Made by a program: the position numbers and the translations under genes. The notes beneath the pieces were generated by a model, which ran no database searches, was not told the DNA's origin, and saw only the letters and a program-made list of their open reading frames with translations. This document shows positions 24,390 through 35,996 of a stretch of DNA of 64,000 nucleotides, piece by piece. The DNA is taken from positions 1-64,000 of the forward strand of contig NZ_BMTQ01000024.1 of the NCBI RefSeq assembly GCF_014649755.1. The letters run 5' to 3'. Each line of letters begins with the position of its first letter. Positions within the stretch are counted from its first letter, which is position 1. This DNA is from Streptomyces litmocidini. Lineage in GTDB: Bacteria > Actinomycetota > Actinomycetes > Streptomycetales > Streptomycetaceae.

Positions 24390-24767
24390 TCAGGAGGCGA
24401 ACGGCTCGATCTCCCCCGCGAAGACGATGACCTGGTCGATGAGGCTCCGTCGCAGGTGGACGACGTCCGTCCCCGCCAGGCGGGGGCCTCCGTCGGGCGT
24501 GGTGAAGACCCACTGGTACCGGGCCCATTCGTCAGGCATGTCCACCGCCGAGCAGCGCACCATCGTGCCCGTCCCCGCCGGGTGGCGCCGGATGTCCAGC
24601 ACGAACCGCTCGACCGCCTCGATTCCTTCGCTGCGGCCCAACGGCCCCCAGAAGACCACGTCCGGGGCCAGGGCCTGGGAGAGCAGGGCAGTCACATAGC
24701 TGTCGTCCGAGGCGTTGAACGCGGAGATGAACGTGTCGATCGCGGCGCGTGCGGTCTCTTCCTGCAT
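24390..24767 (-). CDS. SnoaL-like / NTF2-fold protein
   Basis: A 125-residue single-domain protein with the alpha+beta barrel pattern of the SnoaL-like family: an N-terminal helix with TFISAFNASDD, then PDVVFWGPLGRSEG, a FVLDIRRH helix and a C-terminal strand VIVFAGEIEPF. Members include small ketosteroid-isomerase-like enzymes and many proteins of unknown role. I chose the ATG at 24765-24767; TATTAC a few bases upstream on the minus strand looks like a -10 element, so the transcript may have almost no leader. No functional neighbours. Confidence 0.75.
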   Translation of the reverse strand: MQEETARAAIDTFISAFNASDDSYVTALLSQALAPDVVFWGPLGRSEGIEAVERFVLDIRRHPAGTGTMVRCSAVDMPDEWARYQWVFTTPDGGPRLAGTDVVHLRRSLIDQVIVFAGEIEPFAS

Positions 24768-24958
24768 GCCCCAGTAATACCAGCCGTTTCGCGTGCGCTC
24801 GTCCCACGAGCCGCCTTCCGGCCACGGTGGACCATCCGGACACGGCACCAGGCCGCGGCCGTCGGGCGGGGCCCGGCCCCGGGCCGGGCCCGCGCTCCTG
24901 GTGGGGGCGGGGTCACCGGCACCGCCCCGAGCCGGTCGGCCGAGAGGCCGGAGAGGGG

Positions 24959-25400
24959 GAGCTGTTCCGGCGGACCTCCCGGAGCGTCCGCCTCACGGAG
25001 GCGGGAGCGACGTTCCAGCCACGGGCGAGCGACCTCCTGGGCCGTCTGGCGGCCGACCTCGGCGAGGCCGGCCGTGTCGGGCGCGGCGAGGCCGGCCGCC
25101 CGGACGACGCCTTCACCACCTCCGCCACCGCGATCGTCAGCGAACGGATCCGTGCCTTCTCCCGCCGCCGCCCGGACGTCCGGATCGAACGGCACGACGG
25201 CTTCACCGTCGATGTCCCGGCGGCCCGGAGCGGGGCACGGCCGACGTCGGGATCGTGCGGGACGCCGAGGAGCGAGACGGCATCGACCTTTCCCCGCTGA
25301 CGACGGAACGGTTCGTCGCCGTCGTCCCCGCCGCACGGGGTGACCGCGTGGAGGCAACGGCGCCGGCCGCCGACCCGCTGAGCGAGGCACAGGACCCCTC
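24959..25400 (+). pseudogene. LysR-family regulator remnant with a frameshift
   Basis: One frame encodes LFRRTSRSVRLTEAGATF, LLGRLAADLGEAGRVGRGE and SERIRAFSRRRPDVRIERHD, typical of the HTH-effector junction of LysR proteins. Near 25228 the homology moves to another frame, giving GTADVGIVRDAEERDGIDLS and TTERFVAVVPA. The N-terminal HTH is missing or unrecognisable and the effector domain is truncated near 25400. The remainder of 24768-25463 shows no gene. Confidence 0.7.
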
Positions 25401-25463
25401 GACACCCTCCGGGTGCCACCTCAAGGCCACCCGACGTTCACGTCCACCGCTGACGATGCGCCC

Positions 25464-26864
25464 ATGAGACGTTCCGTCACCCCCGCCCTCGCCCTGGGGT
25501 TCTGCGCACTCCTGGCCACCGCCCCGCCCGCCCACGCCACCGCGGAGCGGACCGCGCACGCCGACAGCTACGGGACCAAGGCCCCGTACACCCCCCAGCA
25601 GAACCCGCGGACCTACCAGCACGCCCCCGCCGGTTTCACCCCCGTCCTCACCGAGAACGTCTCCCGGCACGGCTCGCGCGCCGCGAGCGACAGCGAGGAC
25701 GGCGACCTGATCCTCGCCCTCTGGGAGAAGGCCGCAAGCGAGGGACAACTCACCAGGCGGGGAAGCGAGTTCGGTCCCCTCGTGCGATCCCTGCTCGACG
25801 CCATGGCCAAGGTGGGGTACGGCAACCTCAGCGGGCGCGGCAAGCAGGAGATGCAGGGCACGGCCACGCGCATGGAGCAGCGGCTGCCGGAGCTGTTCGC
25901 CCGGATCGCCGAGCAGAACGAGAAGATCGACGTCGTCAGTTCCGGGCAGACGCGGGCCGTCGACAGCGGGAAGGCCTTCACCGCCGCCCTCGCCGCCACC
26001 GACCCGGACCTCGCGCCGCTCATCGGCGCGACCCGCACCGACAAGGACCTGCTCTACTTCCACAAGGCGGCCGGCGGCGCCGCCTACCGGGACTACATCG
26101 CCCACGACGAGCGGCTCGCGAAAACCCTCAAGAGCATCACCGACCAGCCCGCGACCCACGCCGCCGCCCGCAGCGTCCTCGGGAAGCTCTTCAAGCCCGC
26201 CTTCGTGCAGCGCATCGCCGACGGCGACTTCCCCTCCGTCGGAAGCGACGTCGACGCCGCCGAGGCCGTCTACAACCTGTACGGCATCGCTCCGGCGATG
26301 AGGAACGAGAGCCCCGACGGCAAGGGCTGGGGCATGGAACGGTACGTCTCGCCCGGCGACGCCGCCTGGTTCGGGTACCTGAGCGACGCCGAGGACTTCT
26401 ATCAGAAGGGTCCGGGCTTCACCGACAGCGACATCACCTACAGGATGGCCGATGTCCTGCTCGACGACCTCTTCGAGAAGGTGGAGGCCAAACGGGACGG
26501 AACGAGCGACCTCGGAGCGGAACTGCGCTTCACGCACGCCGAGGAGATCATTCCGCTGGCCGCGCTGCTGGGGCTGCCGGGGAGCACGGAAGCCGCCACC
26601 GCCGAGCAGCCGTACACGTACGCCGGCAATCCCTGGCGCGGCGCGTCCGTGTCCCCGTTGGGCGCGAACATCCAGTGGGACGTCTTCCGCAAGGGCGACA
26701 CCTATCTCGTGCGGATGCTTCACAACGAGAAGGAGACCGCTTTCAAGCAGGGGTGCGTTCCGGTGTCCAAGGGCAGCAAGTTCTACGACCTGGATGAACT
26801 CGAGCGCTGCTTCGGGCGTGAGAACGATCGAGCACGGCTTCGCCCCCGGCGCGCCGGGCTGTGA
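25464..26864 (+). CDS. secreted histidine phosphatase (multiple inositol polyphosphate phosphatase-like)
   Basis: A 466-residue protein of histidine acid phosphatase clade 2. A Sec signal peptide covers about residues 1-26 (ending PPAHATA). The catalytic RHG motif is in ENVSRHGSRA near residue 70, and the proton-donor motif HAE is in FTHAEEIIP near residue 355. Such enzymes remove phosphate from phytate or similar esters outside the cell. The last residues after CFGRE are rich in Arg and unlike the family, which may reflect a small 3' frameshift. The gene directly follows the LysR remnant. Confidence 0.85.
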   Translation: MRRSVTPALALGFCALLATAPPAHATAERTAHADSYGTKAPYTPQQNPRTYQHAPAGFTPVLTENVSRHGSRAASDSEDGDLILALWEKAASEGQLTRRGSEFGPLVRSLLDAMAKVGYGNLSGRGKQEMQGTATRMEQRLPELFARIAEQNEKIDVVSSGQTRAVDSGKAFTAALAATDPDLAPLIGATRTDKDLLYFHKAAGGAAYRDYIAHDERLAKTLKSITDQPATHAAARSVLGKLFKPAFVQRIADGDFPSVGSDVDAAEAVYNLYGIAPAMRNESPDGKGWGMERYVSPGDAAWFGYLSDAEDFYQKGPGFTDSDITYRMADVLLDDLFEKVEAKRDGTSDLGAELRFTHAEEIIPLAALLGLPGSTEAATAEQPYTYAGNPWRGASVSPLGANIQWDVFRKGDTYLVRMLHNEKETAFKQGCVPVSKGSKFYDLDELERCFGRENDRARLRPRRAGL

Positions 26865-27096
26865 GGCCGACGCGCCGAGGTCCCGGACGTGAGGCTGCGC
26901 GGGCCCGAATCCTGTGAAGGCCCCGGGCGCCCGCCCCTTCGTCCCGCTCGACGTCCTCCGCCCCTCCGGCACACGCCGCCGCACCGGGCGTGTCGGGTTT
27001 CCCCGGGGCGTCGGGCGAGTGGTTACGTGGCCGGACACCGAACCCCCGGGGCGCCGTGACGCGGTGGCCCGGGCCGGAACCCCGGAGGAGAACGCC

Positions 27097-27483
27097 ATGC
27101 GGATCCACGTCACCAGTGTCTTCGTCGACGACCAGGACAGGGCACTCCGCTTCTACACCGAGAAGCTCGGCTTCGTGAAGAAGACGGAGGTCCCCCTGGG
27201 CGACTACCGCTGGCTGACCGTCGTCTCGCCGGAAGCCCCCGAGGGCACCGAACTGCTCCTGGAACCCGACGCGCACCCCGCCGCCAAGGCGTACGCCGAG
27301 GCCCTGCGCCGGGACGGCATCCCGGCCACCTCCTTCGCCGTCGACGACGTCCGCGCCGAGTACGAGCGGCTGAGCGCCCTCGGGGTCCGCTTCGCCCAGG
27401 AGCCCACGGAGGCGGGACCGGCCGTCGTCGCGGTCCTCGACGACACCTGCGGCAACCTCATCCAGCTCGCCCAGCTGCCCTGA
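27097..27483 (+). CDS. glyoxalase/VOC-superfamily protein
   Basis: A 128-residue single VOC protein with two beta-alpha-beta-beta-beta modules. The first strand is MRIHVTSVFVDDQDRALRFY, ELLLEP sits at the metal-ligand Glu position, and the C-terminal DTCGNLIQLAQ has the usual Gly-Asn-x-Ile/Leu-x-Leu pattern. It belongs to the bleomycin-resistance/dioxygenase-like group whose substrates are rarely predictable. The ATG has GGAGGAG upstream. It converges with the nitrate reductase gene with 9 bp between stops. Confidence 0.8.
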   Translation: MRIHVTSVFVDDQDRALRFYTEKLGFVKKTEVPLGDYRWLTVVSPEAPEGTELLLEPDAHPAAKAYAEALRRDGIPATSFAVDDVRAEYERLSALGVRFAQEPTEAGPAVVAVLDDTCGNLIQLAQLP

Positions 27484-27492
27484 CCGGCCCCG

Positions 27493-30400
27493 TCAGTAGA
27501 CGTCCCGGACGTAACGCCTGTCCGTGGCGAGCCGTCTGACGTAGGCGGCGGCCTCGTCGGCGTCCATGCCGCCGTGGGCGGCGACGACGTCCCTGAGGGC
27601 CCGGTCGACGTCCTTGGCCATGCGCTCCGCGTCACCGCACACGTAGAAGTGGGCGCCGTCCCGGAGCCACTGCCACAGCCGGGCGCCGTTCTCCCGCATC
27701 CGGTCCTGGACGTACACCTTGTTCCGCCGGTCGCGCGAGAAGGCGAGGTCCAGCCGGTCGAGATGGCCGGAGTCCACGTACCCCTCCAGCTCCCGGCGGT
27801 GGTAGAAGTCCGTGGCCTCGTGCTGCTCGCCGAAGAACAGCCAGTTCGGGGCGGTGTGGCCACGGGCCAGCCGGTCCTGGAGGAAGCCGACGAACGGGGC
27901 CACGCCCGTGCCCGGACCGACCATGACCATGGGCGTCGAGGGGTCGGCGGGCGGCCGGAAGCCCGGCGAGCGCCGCACGAACACCTGCACGGGGCCGTCG
28001 TCGGCGCAGTCGGCCAGATACGTCGAGCACACGCCCCTGCGGTCCCGGCCGAGGTCGTTCGTGTAGCGGACCACGGAGACGGTGAGCCGCACCTCCCCCG
28101 GGTGCGCGAGGGGGCTGGAGGAGATCGAGTACAGGCGGGGCCGCAGGCGCCCGAGCGCGGCGGCCCACTCCTCGGCGGAGGCCCGGACGGGGAACGCGGC
28201 GACCACGTCGGCGGCCTGCCGGCCCCAACTCCACTTCGCCAGCGCCTCCTTGTTGTCCGGACGCAGCAGCCGCTTCAGCTCCTGGCTGCCGGTGCGCGCC
28301 GCCAGGAACCTCAGCAGCCCGGTGGTGATGCGGGTGACGTCCAGGCGGGTGCGCAGGGCCTCCTCGAAGGGGAGCGGGGTCCCGTCCCCCGGGTCCACGG
28401 GGCCGGCGGGGTCGAGGCCGGTGAGTGCCAGCCATTCGGCCACGAGCCCGGCGCCGTTGACCGGCCACACCCCGAGGGCGTCCCCGGCCTCGTAGGCGAG
28501 CTCGCCGCCCCGGGTGTCGAAGGCGAACTCCCGCACCTCCTTCTGCGAACCGGGCAGGCTCAGCAGTCTGTTGCCGACGAGGAGGGTGGCGAAGGGCGAG
28601 GCCTTGGCGGGGGCGGGCGGCGACGTGGTGAGCGTGGTGACGGCAGCGGCGCGCGCGGGCGCGGCGGCCGGCCGTTCCCCGCCCGCGTCCAGGGCCGAGA
28701 CGACCTGGCCGAACCACCTCTCGGCCGCCTCCTCGAAGTCGGGTTCGCAGTCCGTACGGGGGGCCAGGCGGGTGCCGCCGAGCGCGGCGAGCCGTTCGTC
28801 GACGCGCCGGCCGTGGCCGCAGAAGTCGTCGTAGGCGGTGTCGCCGAAGGCGAGCACCGCGTACCGGACGCCGTCCAGCCGAGCGGCGTCCGGGGCGGAC
28901 AGCGCCTTCCAGAAGCCGGCGCCGTTGTCGGGCGCGTCCCCGTCGCCGAAGGTGCTGGTGACGACGAGGAGGTCGGTGCCGGGGCCGAGCCGGGCCGGTT
29001 CGACGTCCGTCATGGGGAGCAGCTCGGGGGCCCGGCCGGCCGCGGCCAGGCGCGCGGCGGCGGTGGCGGCGAACTCCTCCGCGGTACCGGTCTGCGAGGC
29101 CCACAGGACGAGCAGCCGGCGGCCGGGGGGCTCCGGCGCCCCGGGGGGAGCCGCCGCGGGCGCGGCCGTACGGGAGAACATGCCGGCGAGCACCCCGTTG
29201 ACCCAGGCGGCGGGCTCCGGGGCGAGCGGTGCTTCGGGAGGCAGCACCGGGACGCTCCCGTCGGGCGGGGCGAGGGCGAGTCCCGAGAGGTAGCCGGCGA
29301 GGTAGCGGCGCTCCGGTCCGGCGAGCGGTACGGGGGCGAGGTCGTCGATCCCGAACAGCGCGGCGAGCGCGGGGACGGGATCCACGGCGGCGGCGGGGAC
29401 GGGGCCCGCGGTGACGGGGACGGGGCCCGCGGCGGCGGGCGCGGGATCCGCGGCGGCCGGCGCGGATCCGGTCCCCGCCCCGGGGGCCTGCGTCGTCACG
29501 GGCGCGGCCGTCCTGGTGAGGGCGACCGCGCAGGCCTTGAACCCGGGCTGGAAGGAGACGGGGTCGACGGCGTCGTGGGTGACGGCGTTGACGCTGACGT
29601 ACTCGCCGAACAGGTCGTTCCAGTGGAAGGGCGCGAAACAGGTTCCCGGCAGGACCCGGTCGGTGACCACGGCGGGCAGGACGGCGCGCCCGCGCCGGGA
29701 GGCGATCTCCACGGGGTCGCCCTCCGCGATCCCGAGGGCCCCGGCGTCCTCCGGGTGGACCTCCACGAACGGCCCCGGGTGGAGCCTGGCGAGCTTCGGG
29801 ACCTTGCCGGTCCTCGTCATCGTGTGCCACTGGTGCGGGAGCCGGCCCGTGTTGAGGACGAACGGGTATTCGGCGTCCGGGAGTTCGGCGGCCGGCAGGT
29901 GCGGTCGGGCGAAGAAGCGGGCGCGTCCGCTCGCGGTCGGGAAGGCCAGCCGGGGGCGGGTGCCGTCGGCGCGCTCCAGGAGGGTCTGGCTGACGCCGTC
30001 GTTGAGGTAGCGGATCGGGTTGCGGTCCGGGCCGTCGGCCGCCGGGGCCGGCCACTGGACCGGTGCGGCGCGCAGCCGTTCGTACGTGACGCCCCGCAGG
30101 TCCCAGCCGGTCGCGGGGTTCCACGCCCGCTTGAGCTCCTCGAAGACCTCCTCGGCGCAGGAGTACGCGAAGGCGTCGGCGAACCCCATGGCTCGGGCGA
30201 CCCGGGCGATCAGCTCCCAGTCGGGCAGCGCCTGGCCCGGCGGGTCGACGACGCCCCGGACGAGGGTGAGGTTCCGCTCGGAGTTGACCAGGACGCCGTC
30301 GGACTCCGCCCACAGCGTCGCCGGGAGGACGACGTCGGCGTACGCGTTCGTCTCCGTCTCGGCGAACACGTCCTGCGCGACGACGAGTTCGGCGGCCTCC

Positions 30401-31686
30401 AGACCGGCGATGACGGTCTTCCGGTTGGCGACGGAGGCGACCGGGTTGGTGCAGATGATCCAGCAGGCCTTGATCTCTCCCGCGGCCATCCGCTCGAACA
30501 TCTCGATCGTGCCGCCCCCGGCCTCGGTCCGCAGCGAGCCCTCCGGGACGTCCCACAGCCGCTCGACGAAGGCGCGTTCCTCGTCGACGAGCACCGAGCG
30601 CTGTCCGGGAAGGCCGGGCCCCATGTAGCCCATCTCGCGGCCGCCCATGGCGTTGGGCTGGCCGGTCAGCGAGAAGGGGCCCGCCCCGGGGCGGCAGATC
30701 GCGCCGGTGGCGAGGTGCAGGTTCACCAGGGCGTTGGTGTTCCAGGTGCCGTGGACGGACTGGTTCAGGCCCATCGTCCAGCAGCTCGTCCAGGCGCCGG
30801 CCTCGCCGATCCACCGGGCGGCCCGCCGGATGTCGTCCTCGGCGAGGCCGGTGACCTCCGCGACCCGGTCGGGCGGGTGGTCGGCGAGGAGACCGGGCAT
30901 CCGCTCCCAGCCCTCGGTGAACTCGGCGATGAACTCCTCGTCGGTGTGGCCGTTCTCGACGAGCAGGTGCAGCAGTCCGTTGAGGAGGGCCAGGTCGGTG
31001 CCGGGCCTGATCGGCAGGTGGAGGTCCGCCTTGTCGGCGGTGGCGCTGCGGCGCGGGTCGACGACGATCAGCTTGGCGCCGGCCTTGACCCGCTCCATCA
31101 TCCGCAGGAACAGGACCGGGTGGCAGTCCGCCATGTTGGAGCCGATCACGAGGAACGCGTCCGCCCGGTCGAAGTCCTCGTACGAGCCGGGCGGGCCGTC
31201 CGCGCCCAGCGACAGCTTGTAGCCGGAGCCGGCGGAGGCCATGCAGAGCCGGGAGTTCGACTCGATCCTGCTGGTGCGGACGAAGCCCTTGGCCAGCTTG
31301 TTCGCCAGGTACTGCGCCTCCAGGGACATCTGCCCCGACACGTAGAACGCCAGCGCGTCCGGCCCGTGCTCGTCCACGACCGCCCTCAGCCGGGCGGCGA
31401 CCGACGCGATCGCCTCGTCGACGTCCGTCTCGACCGGCCGCGCCCCCCGCTCGGGACGGACCAGCGCCTTCGCCGCCCGCCCGGGCGCCGCCAGCATGTC
31501 CGCGCTCGTCGCCCCCTTGGTGCACAGCCGGCCCGCGTTGGCCGGGTGCTCCCTGTCCCCGGACGCCTTCACCGCGAGGCGGCGCCCGGTGGCGGGGTCC
31601 CGCCGCACGTCCAGGACGATCCCGCAGCCGACCCCGCAGTAGGAGCAGACGGTGCGGACACCGCCGTCGTTCGAGCCAGTTGCCAT
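27493..31686 (-). CDS. assimilatory nitrate reductase fused to a diflavin reductase
   Basis: A 1397-residue single-chain enzyme. Residues about 10-60 hold the [4Fe-4S] motif C14-x2-C17-x3-C21 plus a later Cys in RLCTKG. Residues about 60-670 form the molybdopterin catalytic body. After an Ala/Pro linker, a flavodoxin (FMN) domain begins at LVLWASQTGTAEEF, and a CPR/sulfite-reductase-type FAD/NADPH domain (RLYSISSSP, GPGTGVAPF, YVCGDAERM) runs to the C-terminus. NADPH electrons would pass FAD-FMN-FeS-Mo to reduce nitrate to nitrite in the cytoplasm without a partner. No nitrite reductase or nitrate transporter gene adjoins. A palindrome at 31704-31718 sits in the promoter. Confidence 0.9.
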   Translation of the reverse strand: MATGSNDGGVRTVCSYCGVGCGIVLDVRRDPATGRRLAVKASGDREHPANAGRLCTKGATSADMLAAPGRAAKALVRPERGARPVETDVDEAIASVAARLRAVVDEHGPDALAFYVSGQMSLEAQYLANKLAKGFVRTSRIESNSRLCMASAGSGYKLSLGADGPPGSYEDFDRADAFLVIGSNMADCHPVLFLRMMERVKAGAKLIVVDPRRSATADKADLHLPIRPGTDLALLNGLLHLLVENGHTDEEFIAEFTEGWERMPGLLADHPPDRVAEVTGLAEDDIRRAARWIGEAGAWTSCWTMGLNQSVHGTWNTNALVNLHLATGAICRPGAGPFSLTGQPNAMGGREMGYMGPGLPGQRSVLVDEERAFVERLWDVPEGSLRTEAGGGTIEMFERMAAGEIKACWIICTNPVASVANRKTVIAGLEAAELVVAQDVFAETETNAYADVVLPATLWAESDGVLVNSERNLTLVRGVVDPPGQALPDWELIARVARAMGFADAFAYSCAEEVFEELKRAWNPATGWDLRGVTYERLRAAPVQWPAPAADGPDRNPIRYLNDGVSQTLLERADGTRPRLAFPTASGRARFFARPHLPAAELPDAEYPFVLNTGRLPHQWHTMTRTGKVPKLARLHPGPFVEVHPEDAGALGIAEGDPVEIASRRGRAVLPAVVTDRVLPGTCFAPFHWNDLFGEYVSVNAVTHDAVDPVSFQPGFKACAVALTRTAAPVTTQAPGAGTGSAPAAADPAPAAAGPVPVTAGPVPAAAVDPVPALAALFGIDDLAPVPLAGPERRYLAGYLSGLALAPPDGSVPVLPPEAPLAPEPAAWVNGVLAGMFSRTAAPAAAPPGAPEPPGRRLLVLWASQTGTAEEFAATAAARLAAAGRAPELLPMTDVEPARLGPGTDLLVVTSTFGDGDAPDNGAGFWKALSAPDAARLDGVRYAVLAFGDTAYDDFCGHGRRVDERLAALGGTRLAPRTDCEPDFEEAAERWFGQVVSALDAGGERPAAAPARAAAVTTLTTSPPAPAKASPFATLLVGNRLLSLPGSQKEVREFAFDTRGGELAYEAGDALGVWPVNGAGLVAEWLALTGLDPAGPVDPGDGTPLPFEEALRTRLDVTRITTGLLRFLAARTGSQELKRLLRPDNKEALAKWSWGRQAADVVAAFPVRASAEEWAAALGRLRPRLYSISSSPLAHPGEVRLTVSVVRYTNDLGRDRRGVCSTYLADCADDGPVQVFVRRSPGFRPPADPSTPMVMVGPGTGVAPFVGFLQDRLARGHTAPNWLFFGEQHEATDFYHRRELEGYVDSGHLDRLDLAFSRDRRNKVYVQDRMRENGARLWQWLRDGAHFYVCGDAERMAKDVDRALRDVVAAHGGMDADEAAAYVRRLATDRRYVRDVY

Positions 31687-31703
31687 GCCCCGCACCGTAG
31701 GAA

Positions 31704-31718
31704 GACCGAATTTCGGTC
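31704..31718. promoter_or_regulatory. 15-bp palindrome upstream of the nitrate reductase gene
   Basis: GACCGAA-T-TTCGGTC, perfect 7-bp arms around one base, ending 18 bp upstream of the start codon. Candidate operator. I did not find a convincing GlnR box (GTnAC-n6-GaAAC) nearby. Confidence 0.5.
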
Positions 31719-31795
31719 CGTCACGCCTCAGGAGCACCGGGGGTTACACCCGCCGCACGCGACGGTCGCACGGGGTGTGAGATCGCCGCCCCGGC

Positions 31796-33751
31796 TCAGC
31801 CGACGTGGACGCGGGGGCGGAGGTCCCGGTCGGGCTCCGCCTCGCGCAGCACCTCGCGGGTGGTGGGGGCGACCTCGCCCCGGCCGAGGAGGAAGAAGCG
31901 GAAGAAGTTGGCGAAGGGGTTGCCCTCGGTCCACTCGAAGTAGACGTGGGGGCGGACGCCGGTCAGGTCGCGGGCGTGGAGGAGGAGGGCCGCCAGCGCG
32001 TTGGGGACGGAGGAGGACTCGACGGTGAGGACGCGGTACCGCTCGTGCATGACCTCGCCGCGTACGGTCAGACCGGCCTCGAACTCGGAGGGGTCGGTGA
32101 CGGTCACCTCGACGAAGACGAAGTCCTCGGTGGTCGGCAGGTCGTTGTCGGCGCGGATCTGCTCGATCTTGTCGCGGTACTCGGCGACGTCCCTATTGTC
32201 CGGTTCGTTGGCGATGAACCGCGGGGCGCGGCGGGAGATGTCCTGGATGAAGCGTTCGGCGGTCTCGTCGAGCTCGATGTGGGTGACGCGCAGCTCGAAC
32301 ACGCGGCCGAGCCGGGAGAGGAGCGAGATGAGGACGATGCCGGCGATGAAGCAGGCGCCGATCTTCACGCCGTCGGGACGCTCGATGACGTTGACGACGG
32401 TGGTGTAGAGGAAGACCACCGAGATCACGCCGAAGCCGATCGTCCAGCCCTTCTGCCCGGCCTTGCGCGCGGCGATGGTCACCGCGATGGCGGCCGAGCA
32501 GATCAGGACGAGGACGCCGGTGGCGTACGCCCCGCCCTGGGCGTCGACGTCGGCGTCGAAGATCCACGTCACCAGGAAGGCGACCAGGGTGAAGACGATG
32601 ACCATGGGGCGCACGGCGCGGGCCCAGTGCGGGGCCATGCCGTACTTCGGCAGGTAGCGGGGCATCAGGTTGAGCAGTCCGGCCATGGCCGAGGCGCCCG
32701 CGAACCAGAGGATCGCGATCGTGGAGACGTCGTAGACCGTGCCGAAGGCGCTGCCCAGGTACTCGTGGGCCAGGTAGGCGAGCGCGCGGCCGTTGGCGTC
32801 GCCCCCGGACTCGAACTCCTTCTGCGGGATCAGGACGGTGGTGATGAAGCTCGTGCAGATCAGGAAGACGCTCATGATGAGCGCGGCCGTGGTGAGCAGC
32901 TTCTTCGTCCCCCGGATGCGTCCGGCGGGGTTCTCCTCGGTGTCGTCCGGATCGCCCTGGACGTGTGGCATGACCGCCACGCCGGTCTCGAAGCCGGACA
33001 GGCCGAGCGCGAGCTTCGGGAAGACGAGCAGGGCGACGCCGACCATGGCGAAGACGTTGCCGTGCTCCGTGGTCAGCGCCGCGGACCAGTCGGTGACCAC
33101 GTGGCCCTCGGTGAGGACGTGCCACAGACCGGTGGCCACGACGACCACGTTCAGGCCGAGGTAGAGCCCGACCAGGGCCACGGCGACGCCGATGGCCTCC
33201 AGGAAGCCCTTCAGGAACACCGCGCCCAGCAGGGCGATCAGCACGAGCGTGATGATCATCTGCTTGTCGTGCAGCGCCGATTCGAGATGGGGGTTCTCGA
33301 CGAGGTGGGTGGAGGCGTCGGCGGCCGACAGCGTGATGGTGATGAGGAAGTCCGTCGCGGCGAAACCGAGGAGGGTGAGGACGAAGAGCTTGCCCTGCCA
33401 GAAGGACAGCAGCCGCGACAGCATCGCGATCGAGCCCTCGCCGCGCGGGCTCTCCTCCGCCACCCGCCGGTAGACCGGAAGGGCGCCCGCCAGGGTGACG
33501 ATCACCAGGACGATCGTCGCGACGGGGGAGAGCAGCCCGGCCGCGAGGGCGGCGATGCCGGGCTGGTAGCCGAGGGTCGAGAAGTAGTCGACACCGGTCA
33601 GGCACATCACCCGCCACCAGCGTTGTCCCCGGTGCCCGGCGTCCGGCGCCGCCTCCACGGGCCGGGAGGGCCTGCCCTTCCCCATGTCGGAGAGGCCCTC
33701 CAGCATCCACGCGCGCAATCGTCCGGTGCGGGCGTCCTTCGTGGTGGCCAT
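31796..33751 (-). CDS. APC-superfamily amino acid permease
   Basis: A 651-residue protein with about twelve transmembrane segments from residue 50 (CLTGVDYFSTLGYQPGIAAL) to about 480, followed by a roughly 170-residue cytoplasmic C-terminal domain (from ELDETAERFIQDISRR to the end). Streptomycetes carry several such long APC proteins annotated as amino acid or polyamine permeases; the substrate is not known. The ATG at 33749-33751 has AGGGACA upstream. It follows its own promoter and is not coupled to the nitrate reductase gene 110 bp away. Confidence 0.8.
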   Translation of the reverse strand: MATTKDARTGRLRAWMLEGLSDMGKGRPSRPVEAAPDAGHRGQRWWRVMCLTGVDYFSTLGYQPGIAALAAGLLSPVATIVLVIVTLAGALPVYRRVAEESPRGEGSIAMLSRLLSFWQGKLFVLTLLGFAATDFLITITLSAADASTHLVENPHLESALHDKQMIITLVLIALLGAVFLKGFLEAIGVAVALVGLYLGLNVVVVATGLWHVLTEGHVVTDWSAALTTEHGNVFAMVGVALLVFPKLALGLSGFETGVAVMPHVQGDPDDTEENPAGRIRGTKKLLTTAALIMSVFLICTSFITTVLIPQKEFESGGDANGRALAYLAHEYLGSAFGTVYDVSTIAILWFAGASAMAGLLNLMPRYLPKYGMAPHWARAVRPMVIVFTLVAFLVTWIFDADVDAQGGAYATGVLVLICSAAIAVTIAARKAGQKGWTIGFGVISVVFLYTTVVNVIERPDGVKIGACFIAGIVLISLLSRLGRVFELRVTHIELDETAERFIQDISRRAPRFIANEPDNRDVAEYRDKIEQIRADNDLPTTEDFVFVEVTVTDPSEFEAGLTVRGEVMHERYRVLTVESSSVPNALAALLLHARDLTGVRPHVYFEWTEGNPFANFFRFFLLGRGEVAPTTREVLREAEPDRDLRPRVHVG

Positions 33752-33939
33752 ACGGGTGTCCCTGAGGTGTCGGCGGGGGTCGTCGAGGCGTCGACCCGAC
33801 TGTCGGTTTTCGGCCATCGAACGGACGGCCGAGTCAGCCTAAGCAGCCCGGGAGCCCCGGATCGGGCCTCACGCGTCAGAGAACCGTCAAGATGCCCCTC
33901 CCGGACGTCGTCCTCGTCACACCGGACCCCTCACAGGCC

Positions 33940-35730
<1,791 letters not shown>

Positions 35731-35996
35731 GCTCCGAATCACCCTGTCCGTTCCCGCTGTCGTCTACGGCCAACACCTGGGAGATCACGGGGAGGCGGGC
35801 CGATAACAGGAACCGGCGGAGGAGTCCCGTGATCCTCGACGGCCCCCGGACCGTGCGCGCTCCCGTGCGGGAGGCCGACGCGACGTCCGGGACTTCGTGG
35901 GATCCGCCAGTACGGGCCGCCGCCGCGGTCCGGCAAGACTGCCGGGGCACGACGGATCACCGGGGGACATGACCGGGCGACGGGGAGGACGGCGCG

